Source: Epinephelus fuscoguttatus | Taxonomy: Eukaryota; Chordata; Actinopteri; Perciformes; Serranidae | Length of the DNA: 64,000 nt | Direction of reading: 5' to 3' | NCBI RefSeq assembly: GCF_011397635.1 | Contig: NC_064755.1 | Span: 38,980,059-39,044,058, forward strand | Shown here: positions 37,001 to 46,384 of the stretch, piece after piece | Position numbering within the stretch: position 1 is the first letter of the stretch | Layout of the letters: each line of letters starts with the position of its first letter | Notes under the pieces: model-generated | Database searches by the model: none | Told to the model about the DNA's origin: nothing | Seen by the model: only the letters and a program-made list of their open reading frames with translations | Translations under genes and position numbers: made by a program

Positions 37001-37527
37001 TCGGCACAGGTGAAGACGCTCTGGCACGGATCCGCCGGCTGATCGCTGAGGGCGGTATGACAGCTGTGGTCCAGCGGGAGCAGAGCACCACCATGGCCTC
37101 CATGGGCGGCTTCGGAAACAACATCATCGTCAGTCATCGCATCCACCGTGGCTCCCAAACGGGCACAGGGGCCTCCAGGCCTGCGGCGGACCCCTCTATG
37201 GCCCCCTCCACCTCAGGTCCTCTCCTCATCACCCAACCACAGACCTACGCCTCTCCCCAGGCTTCCAACCCGTCTGAACAGCTCGCCCCCATGTGGGGCT
37301 CCCAGGTGCTGTCGGGCCCTCAGCCCTCTGGCCTCTCTCTGGCCATGGACATGGACGACGTGTTTGACGGGGGGCGAACGGACGACGACTCCATGCCGGG
37401 TCCCTCCTCTTCCTCCCTGCTGTTGTCTTCCCCCTCTTCCTCCTCCTCCTCCTCTCACAGCCCCCTCCCCGGCAGCGGGGGCGGGGGCGGCCCCAACAGT
37501 TACCCTGGCGATCCGTACAGCAGGTAG
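13704..37527 (+). CDS. ambra1: AMBRA1, autophagy and cullin-4 ligase adaptor (18 coding exons)
   Basis: Exons: 13704-13835, 17796-17854, 18159-18342, 20285-20457, 20868-20934, 21011-22542, 24303-24389, 25973-26158, 28415-28495, 28762-28862, 29116-29226, 29481-29669, 29901-30055, 31745-31884, 34040-34144, 34756-34943, 36183-36314, 36986-37527. All junctions are GT-AG and in phase; the 4164-nt CDS gives 1387 residues (human 1298). AMBRA1 is the DDB1-CUL4 substrate receptor for D-type cyclins and regulates Beclin-1/ULK1 autophagy. The N-terminal WD40 half (residues ~45-200, with [16 protein letters not shown] and GEVRIWDLH) and the C-terminal half (~900-1065, with [14 protein letters not shown] and INSARWLP) flank a long Ser/Pro-rich linker. 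The mTORC1-site context LPDSPRS is kept (S51). Two TQT dynein-light-chain motifs lie near 1135 and 1147. The start is the ATG in AACATGG, aligned with the human N-terminus. Confidence 0.97.
16473..17023 (-). pseudogene. hAT (ZBED-like) transposase fragment, broken
   Basis: The minus strand reads a cysteine pair in [19 protein letters not shown] (BED-type zinc finger). It continues with [37 protein letters not shown] and HTLEPRYDI. Then, after a frame change at a poly-A run (16719-16732), it reads [16 protein letters not shown]. This order is the N-terminal half of hAT transposases of the ZBED1/4 type. The element probably starts near 16372 ('ggggtgggaatctcttgg') and is degraded upstream of the finger. 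It sits in ambra1 intron 2 in reverse orientation and cannot make an active enzyme. Confidence 0.8.
18622..19358 (+). mobile_element. 3' fragment of a LINE reverse transcriptase
   Basis: The plus strand encodes [57 protein letters not shown] and [20 protein letters not shown]. This is the C-terminal part of a fish non-LTR retrotransposon reverse transcriptase, resembling the Rex1/Babar type. Stops and frameshifts occur before and after. The 3' end carries GAATGAATGG(ATGG)n, as in these elements. It is a dead, 5'-truncated copy inside ambra1 intron 4. The subfamily is from memory. Confidence 0.85.
21011..22542 (+). CDS. ambra1: ambra1 large exon encoding the disordered linker
   Basis: This single 1532-nt exon encodes residues ~206-716 and links the two WD40 halves. 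Conserved islands include [45 protein letters not shown], a LNNN...ERPGPS stretch and [16 protein letters not shown] (a paired-cysteine CRAC motif), separated by Ser/Pro-rich filler. A (TCT)n run at about 22205-22240 encodes poly-serine and may vary in length. The exon ends in phase 2 at EEDSLRR, as in the human protein. Confidence 0.95.
23414..23501. repeat. 22-bp inverted repeat (MITE remnant)
   Basis: Arms at 23414-23435 and 23480-23501 are inverted copies with one mismatch (GACTGCAGCATTTTATTTTC against its complement). A related single arm ('aataaaatgctgcagt') lies near 11600. It probably represents a small foldback element in ambra1 intron 6. Confidence 0.6.
24303..24389 (+). CDS. ambra1: ambra1 exon whose 3' junction seeds a minisatellite
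   Basis: The exon encodes [14 protein letters not shown], a short variable part and HPIYPDPA, matching human AMBRA1. Its donor is CCAGCCAG|GTACAT at 24389/24390. The last 21 coding bases plus the first 16 intron bases form the unit of the adjacent tandem array. The phase (1 in, 2 out) fits both neighbours. Confidence 0.93.
24390..25911 (+). repeat. Minisatellite of duplicated splice-donor junctions (about 40 units)
   Basis: Units of 35-38 bases with core CATTTACCCTGATCCAGCCAG|GTACATTAATACACTT (broken here at the junction) run head to tail from the real donor to the end of the array. Variants include CTCATCC, CGATCTAG and units with T8-T10 before ACCTGATCC. A block of about 14 units is itself duplicated with a 516-base offset (for example, 'actaatacgcttca' near 24878 and 25394). 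The left part of each unit matches coding sequence conserved in AMBRA1, so the exon is the likely source. Open frames here are artefacts of the repeat. Confidence 0.93.
27115..28065 (+). mobile_element. hAT-like transposon remnant with BED-finger start (copy 2)
   Basis: This is the opposite-orientation partner of the element at 7.1-7.9 kb. It begins 'agggctgccccctaatggtc' and its end matches the reverse complement of the other copy's start. ATG at 27635 opens [19 protein letters not shown] and continues to KVICKL before the frame degrades. It lies in ambra1 intron 8. The long matching interior and shared deletion show that both derive from the same non-autonomous family. Confidence 0.78.
29285..29405. 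repeat. Interspersed repeat, second copy at 32.96-33.13 kb
   Basis: The phrases 'atttatac.tgtg.ggtggtgt' and 'aagtgctgtaaagtttagtt' are shared with 32960-33125, where the element is longer. Both copies lie in ambra1 introns. The class is unknown. Confidence 0.6.
30565..30694 (+). pseudogene. MADF-domain exon of a Harbinger-type element (frameshifted)
   Basis: ATG at 30565 opens [17 protein letters not shown] one-base shift then continues as [14 protein letters not shown] and [12 protein letters not shown], followed by a donor-like CTG|GTAAAT. The pattern (acidic start, hYhYD, later W-x-x-I) is that of a MADF/Myb-like DNA-binding domain, the second protein of PIF/Harbinger transposons. The frameshift makes it inactive. 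It lies in ambra1 intron 13 on the same strand. No matching nuclease gene is visible nearby. Confidence 0.6.
33976..34035 (+). repeat. (GT)30 microsatellite adjoining an ambra1 acceptor
   Basis: Sixty bases of uninterrupted GT are followed directly by TTTAG, the acceptor of the exon at 34040. The tract stands where a polypyrimidine tract would normally be. Confidence 0.97.
34040..34144 (+). CDS. ambra1: ambra1 exon replacing the human LIR segment (frame-neutral)
   Basis: The exon has 105 bases with phase 2 on both sides, so skipping it keeps the frame. It encodes residues ~1066-1101: [20 protein letters not shown], then [16 protein letters not shown]. The part EPLFSVNNS aligns with human ETVFTVHSNS. 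The human residues just before that (NSGVEYYWDQL, with the LC3-interacting core WDQL) have no counterpart. The acceptor choice is forced: the next possible AG gives an early stop. Confidence 0.9.
34756..34943 (+). CDS. ambra1: ambra1 exon with two TQT dynein-light-chain motifs
   Basis: The exon encodes residues ~1101-1163, beginning [19 protein letters not shown]. It contains [19 protein letters not shown], a pair of TQT motifs as in human AMBRA1, where they bind dynein light chain and tether the complex to the cytoskeleton. The donor CCCA|GTACTG at 34943 is chosen because only it joins the next exon in frame (AAT, N). Confidence 0.9.
35105..35870 (+). repeat. Interspersed repeat with nuclear-receptor-like palindromes (copy B)
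   Basis: About six tandem modules of 110-130 bases repeat 'tctcattctcgtgaac', 'cttcaaatttggca.aaac', 'tccacttggactca' and 'gtcaaaggtcaaggtcactg'. Perfect AGGTCActgTGACCT palindromes lie at 35264-35278 and 35404-35418, each overlapping TCAAGGTCA. Later modules have one or more mismatches. The family matches the copy near 1 kb. It lies in the ambra1 intron between 34943 and 36183. Confidence 0.85.
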
Positions 37528-37921
37528 TTCTCCTATTGGCCAAGACAAGCAGAGCGTTGGCTGATGGGTTTAGCAAAGGGCGCTCCTCAAAGCCTTATCT
37601 CACTGGGTGCTGCTTTGACTCTGCACAGGGTCTCCCGCCTGGAAAAGAAGGGACACAAGAACCCCCCCCCCTCACCCCCACCCCTGAACCGTCAGTGGCA
37701 TTGGCGTGCACTTCCTCTGCACTTATAGAAACTGGACTGAAGCTGAACCGCGACCATTCCTCGTCAGAAAGGGCTTCTACTTGAACGGAGGCCAGTTAGC
37801 GCTGAGCTCCTCTCTGCCCGACTCTCTAAGTATCTGCGTGATGGAAGACAAGGTTCCTGTTTATCAAAGTGCCATGTCTGAGGGGGTGAGGGGGTATGTG
37901 TGTGTGAGTGTGCGCGCGCGC

Positions 37922-37969
<48 letters not shown>

Positions 37970-38172
37970 TCGGGACGTATCTCTTTACACACACACACAC
38001 ATTTACTCCAACGTGCTGCATTCAGTGCCATGTGATGTTGAAATTTGATGTGAAATAGTGCGTGATTGAAGTGTTTAAAAAGTGAATTCAGCACTACTTT
38101 ATTTTGTTTTTGTACCGTGTGTAATTATGATGTTTGAAAAGAAGAAATGGAGGCTGCGCGTGCCTGAGGCTG

Positions 38173-38385
38173 GACTCATGACTCTGCATCCTGACTCTGT
38201 ATCTTGACTCTGTATCATGACTCTGCATCATTATTCTGTATCTTGACTCTGTAGGATTACTCCGTATCATGACTCTGCATCACAACTCTGAATCACGACT
38301 CTGCATCTTGATTCTAAATTATGACTGTACGCTGACTCTGCATCATGACTCTGTATCCTGACTCTGAATCATGAGTCTGCAGCTC
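38173..38385 (+). repeat. 15-bp tandem repeat in ambra1 3'UTR
   Basis: About 14 imperfect units of GACTCTGTATCATGA, with variants GCATCATGA, GAATCACGA and GTATCTTGA. The array is entirely within the predicted 3'UTR and conserves GACTCTG more strongly than the rest of the unit. Confidence 0.9.
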
Positions 38386-38943
38386 ATGGAGGAAGTTACT
38401 GTGTCCCACCACCAGGAAAATCAATCATTGATGACTGAACTGTGACTGAGTGAACTGAATCTGCTGCATGTCTTTTCAACGATGCTGCAGTTCATGAAAC
38501 AAACACCTTTTTTTAATTGTTTGTAAAAAGGCTGAAGAGGAGAAGAACAATTTCTTGTTTCTGGGAGGGAAACCAAACACCCACCCCTCTAAAAACCCAG
38601 TTGCACTATAGTGTGTTTGCTAAGAGAGGCGTGTGTGTCTTGTGTCTGTGTGTGTTTGGACCCCAGCAGGAAAGATTTTGCTAGGTTTTGCTAGAAAGTT
38701 CAGCTATCTAATTACCTGTTGATCTTTAGATTATTCTCTCAAATAATTGTTTTGTAGGCAGATTGTTGGTTTTCGTTCATTTTTGTTTGGTGTGAAAATT
38801 AATAAGCAAGCTGTTGAAACCTGCTTCAGTTGTGAGATCGGTGTACATATAAGTTAGAATTCAGTTTATTCATGGTGATGATAATGTTGTCAAAAATATT
38901 AACAGACTTGATGTTGACGAGTTTAATTTTCATACCATAAAGG

Positions 38944-38949
38944 AATAAA
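38944..38949 (+). terminator. Probable ambra1 poly(A) signal
   Basis: This is the first AATAAA after the ambra1 stop, about 1.4 kb downstream. Cleavage would fall near 38965. Inferred from the hexamer only. Confidence 0.5.
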
Positions 38950-40292
38950 TGAAAACCAATAGTTGCCTTGAAAATGATTGAAGGATAAATTTGGCGTCAA
39001 ATCTCATGTTCAGACTCAAACAGTCTGTCTCTCAGCTCCAAGCTCATTCATTCCTACTTAAGATCTTATAAAACACAAATCTGTAGTTTCATCATCGGTC
39101 ACGTCCTCAAACAGCTGCTTATAGTCGTTTTTATAGTGACTTTGTTGGGGACTATTTTCAGCAGCAGATTAATCCACAGTTGGTGCTCTAGTGAGTATTT
39201 GTGGCAGCAGGACGGTGTTTGTAGGACTGAGTCAAAATAAACAACAGTTGGAAACCAGGGTTGGAAATTAACCTTTTTGTCCATCTGCCACTATGGCTGG
39301 TGGGCTCCAAAATCCACCGGCCACTCATTAGATTACCTTTGTGTTTTTTGGCTGATGAGTGAAGCACATCGAGCAGCCACTTACACATTTTACCAGCATT
39401 TTGCGAGTGCTAATTTCCATCCCTGGTGGGCAGTGTTTATAACTGAGAGTTAACTGATTTCTCACTGCTGGTTTGAGTCTGAACATAAAGAGGAAGATAG
39501 AATATCACCAGACTTGTTTGAAAACTATGACAAAATTTAACCTACATTTGAAAACAGTCGACAAAATGTTAAAATACAAGTGTAGAAGTGTATTCTGCTC
39601 ACACAGGGACAAAATATTTGTGTATAAAAGATGCTGGGTGGGTGTGCTCCTGTAAGAGTGTGTGTCTGTGTGTGCAGTATGTTGTGGCGGGGAGGGCAGG
39701 AGACACTTGTAGCTTTTCTCTGCTGCTGACTGTCACCTCTTTTCCACTGCAGGAACTAGAACCTCTGCTCTGTCTGTTTCCACAGTGTTTTAGCAACCCA
39801 GAAAGTGTTTTGGAAAATTAGAGATAGTGGGAAAATGGCGCTAATATAGACTTTATTTAACATTAACATGATTCAACGGTCAGTATCATCACGTTCACAG
39901 TACAGGCTCTCTGCTCTGTACCATTAACTAACATGACTCTCAGTTCTCTCTTGTATTTCCTACAAATATTTGCTCCGTCTCCTGTTCGCCTTCTGTTGAA
40001 GCCTGAGTGATGAGCAGATTCAAGCTTGCGTGTCCTGTTTAAAGCGTTTCAGTGAAGGCTGCGACACACTCTTTGACCCCATGGCAGCTATGGCGTATGA
40101 CCCATGTAATGTAACTGGAGCTGCGTCGTTGGAGGGTTACAGCAGACGGTGCTACAAATAAAGGGATGGAACGTTGGACTCAATTGAATGGCGGCTGATA
40201 CACAATAGCATATTTGCATATAGAAAGCATTTGTTTATGGTCTTTTATTACTGACTTTATCAATATTTACAGAATTGAGATGCTCACCCATA

Positions 40293-40323
<31 letters not shown>

Positions 40324-41255
40324 TCCGACCCAAGGCGTACTGCGGATGCCTCAGTGAAATGAATCGCTCATAACTATATTCTCCATTAGTGCCCCAATTT
40401 TTGAGCCTTTCGACAGCTGCACACCACATTTCACTGTGCAGTGATAGGACGTCACAACTTATCTTTTTAACGTCGTTTCAGTTCGATCTCAAGCCGCTCC
40501 AGTGGATTTACAGCTCTGTGGGCAAATAGAAACACCGCACTGTGTTTGTAAATGAATTATTCTTATGCGTTTCCTCTTTATTCATCTTTCTCATTGAATG
40601 GAAAAGTGATCGAAGCTTTATAGGATGTAGAGGTGACGGTGAAGAAACTGACTGGTGGAAATCATTTCTGAACCTTTTCTCTTTTAGGAGTAATTAAAGA
40701 GATGGTAGTGTTTGTTCCCCTGCTGCTAAGTATGAGAAGAAAATGTTAGAGACAATGCCAATGCTACCTGGCAGTTAGTGGGAAATTAATTGAACTTTTC
40801 ACACACACCTGCAGAAGCAGCAAAAAACAATATTATGAATCAGAATTTGACCTCTATATCCATGTGTACACGTCTGTGATATTAACAAACACTCTTAGTC
40901 GTTGAATGATCAGAGCCCAGATTTAGGTCCAGAAACTTCCCGACCCCACAACGAAAGTAGAACCAGAGCCGATATACACCTTTATTTACAGCTCGTTTAG
41001 TTCCTGTGGTGGAAAAGGCCTGTGATCGGTGTCTCCATGCTTAACCCCACCTGTCTCCATCTGCCCCTCTCTGGCCCCGCCCATGTCCCTTTGACCCCAC
41101 CCTCCACCCTCCACCCTCTCCTTCAAACTCCTGCAGAAGAAAACTTGAATTTGTCAGATCAAGTGCTCCTTTTCCTTTCCAGCCTGTCTGAGACTGTACA
41201 GCCGAAAGCTCTGTGCTGCTTTTAATTTGTTTTTTTATTCCTATTCCACACGTGC

Positions 41256-41289
<34 letters not shown>

Positions 41290-41335
41290 CTGCATAAAAG
41301 TTCATGTACTGATGGTGTTTAAGTTTTGTATGTGT

Positions 41336-41393
41336 GGGTTTCCGGGTGGTGGTGGGGTGGGGTTGGGGTGGGTGAGGGGTTGGGGGGGTGTAA
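41336..41393 (+). other. G-rich tract with quadruplex potential
   Basis: At least five runs of three or more G separated by one to four bases (GGGGTGGGGTTGGGGTGGG and flanks) lie on the plus strand. Such spacing fits the G-quadruplex rule. Any function is unknown. Confidence 0.7.
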
Positions 41394-41517
41394 CGGACCT
41401 ATGAAAATGAAGATGACGAGGAGGGAGAGCCCTGACTGGAGCTGTGCAGAGACACTGTGTGATTCGGAGATAGAGCTGTTTACTTTTTATTTTTTATTTA
41501 ACCTTTCTTTCCTGCAG

Positions 41518-41618
41518 GTTAGTCCAGGCGAGATCAGGGATCTCGTTCTGTGGCGACCTGGCGAGGACAGTGGCTGCATGTTAAGAATCTGTCTGAGAGA
41601 GAAACACAAACACAGCAG
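41518..41618 (+). other. Orphan exon-like segment
   Basis: A pyrimidine-rich acceptor (CTTTCTTTCCTGCAG, ending 41517) precedes a 101-base open frame. It includes SPGEIRDLVLWRPGEDSG and CMLRICLREKHKHS, and is followed by CAGCAG|GTGACA. I recognise no family. It could be a non-coding exon of chrm4, an exon of an unknown transcript, or chance. Confidence 0.25.
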
Positions 41619-42176
41619 GTGACAAACTGATCTGAATGCTCCTCCTGGCTTTACTTGATTAATGAACATTTTAAAAACAATGTGTTCGGGTGATCTCGTG
41701 TCTGTTTTGTGTGTGTGTTTGTGCGGGTTATTGGGGCGGGGGCAACTTCTGCCCCCCCGTTTCCTGTGAATGATGAACTGAGCACCACCGTATTCAACAA
41801 TGCAACCGGTCAATAACAAAGGTACAACTGTCACCACTTCCCCTGCTACATCAGACTGTGGAGTTTGTACAGCTCGATTCTTTCTTTGACTTTTAGACGT
41901 GATGTAATTAAAGAGCTTTGAGAGTTTTTCTGTGATCCATCGAGTTGTTGAAGATTATTTAGTGAAGCTTCCTCGAGTTTCTGAACACTTTTGGTTTTAA
42001 GCTGGGAAAATATCCAAATCTCTTTACCAGATCTTTAATCTCCTGTTTATCTTTTATTAGCAAACTCATGTAAAAACACACTCAGGTAGTCATTTAGATT
42101 AACAGCTAATAAATAATTTATCAGGCACAACCTGAGTTTTAGTTCTTTGGCTGTTTGTCTCTGAGTTCATGAACTC

Positions 42177-42826
42177 TTTTAAGGTTCTGTATGTAACTTT
42201 CTAGAAAGTCCTTGTTATCAGTGACTCCTCTCTCTGAGGCCGTTAAATGAACAGCAGTCAGCATCCTGTTCGTGCTTGTTAGCTGCAAGCTAGCACCTGG
42301 GTATTGGCCAAAACAGTGACAAACATGAGACGGACAGAGATTGACCGTCATCCTGTTGATAGAATGCTGGAAAATAAATTGCAATCATATTTAGAATAAC
42401 GTTATTATCTGTAATTGTTACTATATTTTATATGGACCCTTACCTTGATGATACTAACTAGCTTGCTGTTTGAAAATTACATTGATCTATTGTTGGTTGC
42501 TTCATAATCTCAGCTAATAAAGGAGAGCAGCTTTACAGCTAGCTGTCATAAATTAGCTTAGGTTATGGTTAGTTTGTTGGCTGCTTTGGTTGGTTGCTTT
42601 GTAACGTTAGGTAATGAAGGCATAACTTAGCTTTGTTCATGGTTAGCTCGTTGGCCACCCAGCTAGCTGTAACTTAGCTACGCTGTATAGATCTTGTGTT
42701 GGTCACTTTGTAACGTTAGCTGATAAAGTAATTTCCAAACCACCCCCTGGAGTCTGGATGAGTTAGCTAACATTTAAATTTACAGACATACATTTAAATT
42801 TAAATGTACATACAGAACCTTTTAAG
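42177..42826. mobile_element. About 650-bp TIR element flanked by TTTTAA
   Basis: The ends GGTTCTGTATGTA (42183-42195) and TACATACAGAACC (42809-42821) are inverted repeats, each flanked by TTTTAA. The interior has GTTAGCTAGC-type repeats and no transposase frame. A TTAA-containing target fits piggyBac-like elements, but the terminal bases do not settle the superfamily. A shorter relative lies at 58.95-59.11 kb. Confidence 0.65.
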
Positions 42827-43399
42827 TTTTGTTGAAGATCGAAACTGAAAAAGAATTTAAAAGGATTCAAATATAAGACAGTGAGTCAAATAGCAACAAT
42901 ATACAAAATATATTGTACAAATATTGTAAAAAGGTTTTTTTTATATAAACATTTTTTTCCTGTATTTTCATTCAATTATAAATGTTTACTGAGTGGCGAT
43001 AACCCATCCATCCGATGGATGGACCAGTGGACTGACTGAAAATTTGATTTTAGATTGGGAAGTTGTTTTTACAGCAGTTAGCCAGACATTTCATGGAAAC
43101 AGTAAATACACACGAAATGTATATCAATAGAAAAATAAACAAAAAATAAATCAAAATATCTCAATACAGAAAAGAAGAAAAAAACATAGTCTACTCAATT
43201 TCAACAACTAAAGAAATAGCTATAAAACAGGATAGCATACTACATATAGAGAAGTGTGTTAAGTTTATAGAAGTGCAACAAGGTAGAGTAGGAGTGTAAA
43301 AATGTGCAAATTCATCATGCGTGAGGTTACTGAAGGAGCAAAACAAAGTTTGGTTGAGGTTTTGTGGAATGTTACTGCTTTTAACATCAATTATAAGTT

Positions 43400-44475
43400 A
43401 CGTAGTGCAACAACACAACACAACAAATGTACTGTATGAGTTATTTTTGACCAAATTAGTTTTTCAGAATTATCAGCTGCTGTAACTCTGGAGAAATGCT
43501 GTCTACACTCAGATACAAACCAGAAACAACAAGTTTTATAAATCCATTTAATTCTTAAATAAAGAAAATAATCTAAAAAAAAACAAAAAAAAAACACTGA
43601 CAGTATTTCCTGCTGTGTCTCCACTGTGCAGTAAGAAGTGTTGGTCCCCACATTGAACCAAAACCAGCTGTGTGCTGCTGCTGCTGCACACCTCTAGAGT
43701 GAACTGAACTCAGCTAAGCAAAACGTCTTCTCTCATTATGTACATGAAGTGATTAAAAACATTTTCAAAGCCAACAATAACTTCTTTTTTTTCCATTTAA
43801 CCATAACTGGAGCAGGTCACTGTCACGCCGTTAGTCACATAGTGCAACATTTTGTATAAATTAGTCTTTTCTTTTCGGTAACATTAGCTGCCATGGCTGT
43901 TAGTGCTCCTGAAACAGTTTCTATAAATCAGTTTCATTATTAAATGCAATAAAATACTATTATGAAGAAAAACATCTGCAATAATTAAGCTGTCTCCACT
44001 ACACCTGTAAAAACTGTTGGTCCCCACATTGAACCAAAACCAGAAATGTGCTGCTGTTGCTGCTGCATGTCTCTAAGTGAACTGAACTCAGCTGAGAATA
44101 ACCGTTTTCTCTCATCATGTGATTGATGTCTTAAAAAAATATTTTCAAAGACTACAATTTTTTTTAATTCAACCATACCTGGAGCAGGTCAGTGTGAGTA
44201 ACGTAGTGCAACACAAAGCACAGATCTGTGTAACCAAATGAGTTTTTCAGTATCATCAGCTGCTCACTAACAACTCTCAGATACAAAACCAAAATAGCTT
44301 TTATAAATTAGTTTCACTCTTTCAAATAAAAACACTCTTGAGAAGAAAAACAATATTTAGCTGGGACTTCATTGAGCCTGTGAAACTGTGTTGGTCCCCA
44401 CACTGAACCAAAACCAGCTGTGTGGTGCTGCTCTTCAACTCTAAAGTGAACTCAGCTGAGATTAACTTCTTCTCC
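43400..44475. repeat. Three tandem copies of a 375-bp unit
   Basis: The marker 'ttggtccccaca.tgaacca' occurs at 43641, 44017 and 44391, spaced 376 and 374 bases. Other shared phrases are 'tagtgcaaca', 'tttttcag.atcatcagctg', 'ggagcaggtcactgt' and 'gaactcagct'. The copies have diverged by substitutions and small indels, and the third is truncated. No coding frame is conserved across them. Confidence 0.85.
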
Positions 44476-45479
44476 AGACACGTTATTGTTATATTTTATT
44501 ATCTAGTGAATCATGTGTTGCGTTGTGTTAACAAAAGGAAGTGTATACATCATGTACTCAATTTTTAAAATGTTTAAAAGGTTTACTTCAAATGCTTTAA
44601 CAAGACAAACAGAGACTTTAACACACTTAATTTTGAGTCATTTGAGACGGCTCAGTGAAAACAGAAGGTGGATATCCTGACTTTTAGTCCAGTCACATTG
44701 GATCCTACATTTCCCATGATGCAACTAGATGAGTTCTTTTATTAGACACACGTCTTTAGAATTCCACAAACTCCAGATTATTATTTATGCATATTATTAC
44801 ATTATCCAAGTTATTTTCTCAGACTTGGAACTTTAAACAACACTTTTACAGGCTGAGTTGAACTAAACATGAGTCACGTGACCTGTTTAAACTGCTTAAT
44901 GTTTAAAAATATAAGAACACTGAGTCCCTCTCCATGAGTTTACATCATTTGATCCACCATCTCTCTGTTTCCACCTGATGGTTTGACTTATGTCTGCTGA
45001 ATGTTGTGTTTATGGTGTGTTTATAAGGATCAGAGTGTGCGGACAGAACTGAACTGTATTGCACATGCTCAGTCCAGGCTGAAGCGTGTAGTCCTAAAGA
45101 ATCAGTTACAGTGTTAACATGTTAATAACTCCCACTTTATGGAACAGAATTTGATCACAATATGATCTAGGATCAGATCCAGATATTCTCTCATAGGCAG
45201 CAGCTCTTTATCGTCCTCTCCGCCCTGATTAAAGGGGACATTACTCAGGGAGTCAGACTTGATGCTGTGCAGGGAAGAGCTAACAGACCTGCACATCAAC
45301 ACACAGTAAAAGATCCTGACTGTGTTTAAACACTTTATTAATGGTAGAAGGAAGCACAGCTCGGTCTGTTCTCAGAATAATATGTCATTACATCCCACAA
45401 GAGTCTGAGGTCTGACCTGAGGACAGCAGGAGGAGACAGGCAGGCGGAGTGTCCGCTCCGTTAATGGGAATGAATGAGG

Positions 45480-45750
45480 CATTCCTCTGTTACATATACA
45501 CTACTGCTGCTGGGGACTGACGGAGGAGACGGAGCTGAGGAGGTGAAGTGAGCACAGACTGCAGGACCAACACCAGCAGCACATCCAACATCTAGTAGGT
45601 CTGAAAACCTCAGCAGGTCCAACATCAGCAGGACCAGCATCTGCACCAGGACCAACATCTGCACCAGGACCAACATCAGCAGGACCAGCATCAGCACCAG
45701 GTCCAACATCTGCTCCAGGATCAACATCAGCAGCAGGTCTGACATCTCCG
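45480..45750 (+). other. chrm4: Putative chrm4 5' non-coding exon
   Basis: This segment ends in a strong donor, TCTCCG|GTAAGT at 45750/45751. The chrm4 coding exon begins 1.6 kb downstream with an acceptor just before its ATG, so an upstream leader exon is required. The segment contains an imperfect 18-bp tandem repeat (CAGGACCAACATCTGCAC type, 45610-45735). It appears as a leucine/methionine-rich shadow frame on the other strand. The start of the exon is not defined. Confidence 0.4.
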
Positions 45751-46384
45751 GTAAGTTTGACTGAACTCTGTCGGTCTGCTCAGATTATTCCTCCTTGCTT
45801 TTTTCTTGCATCTTATTATCTGGAATTATATATTATTCTTTCTTTTAATATATTATTTTAAATGTCACTGAAGTCATTCAACTTTCCCACCTAGTTTCCT
45901 ACCTAGGAAGGAAATCTGGAGCCCTCTAGTGGTCATTGAACATACCTGCAAGTGCTCTTTAGAGACCGCAATAAAGAGTACCTCATGGGGGAAAAAAAAA
46001 ATCGACAGTAGTTAATGATGAAAGACGAGTAATTTTTGATCCCATTTAAAGTGTGCCATGAGCTTAACATATGATGTTTGTCAATAATTTTTCAAGTCAA
46101 GGAAAAAGCAGTTTGTCTGAGTGACACTTAGTTTTGTGTGAAACCCCTTAGTGAACTACGTCTCTCGTCTCACACAATATACGCCACCAACACCAACATG
46201 CTAGCTAGCTAACCTAACTGTGCTCGACATACAACGTTATCTTACCTGATGTGTTTTATCCAGAGATTCCTGGGGTGTGTTCCAAATCTCATACTTTTTC
46301 TTTTTACTTTTAGTAGTACTACAGCTGCCCTTAAAAAGTGCATACTCTTTTTACTCTTTTTTATCAGTTACCTTAGAGATAAAT

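Larger units (their letters stand above)
37528..38965 (+). other. ambra1: ambra1 3'UTR
   Basis: This is the region between the TAG at 37525-37527 and the first AATAAA at 38944. It includes a (GC)n-(GT)n tract at about 37911-37968, a short (CA)n at 37987-38001 and a 15-bp tandem repeat at 38173-38385. No other conserved feature is evident. Confidence 0.7.
38966..45479. other. ambra1-chrm4 intergenic region
   Basis: No gene is recognisable. Contents include a poly-A run at 40298-40322, a (CA)n tract at 41260-41286, a G-rich tract, a TIR element, a triplicated 375-bp repeat and one splice-site-flanked frame, each listed separately. A minus-strand frame at 45114-45302 is open but lacks a family match. 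Confidence 0.6.

Noticed and set aside
45114-45302. Minus-strand 62-residue frame with KSDSLSNVPFNQGGEDDKEL
   Set aside because: Composition is protein-like, but no family, convincing splice sites or neighbouring exon support it. Not enough to call.
45461-45745. Leu/Met-rich minus-strand frame
   Set aside because: It is a shadow of the 18-bp repeat on the plus strand, with no signal or membrane pattern beyond the repeat.
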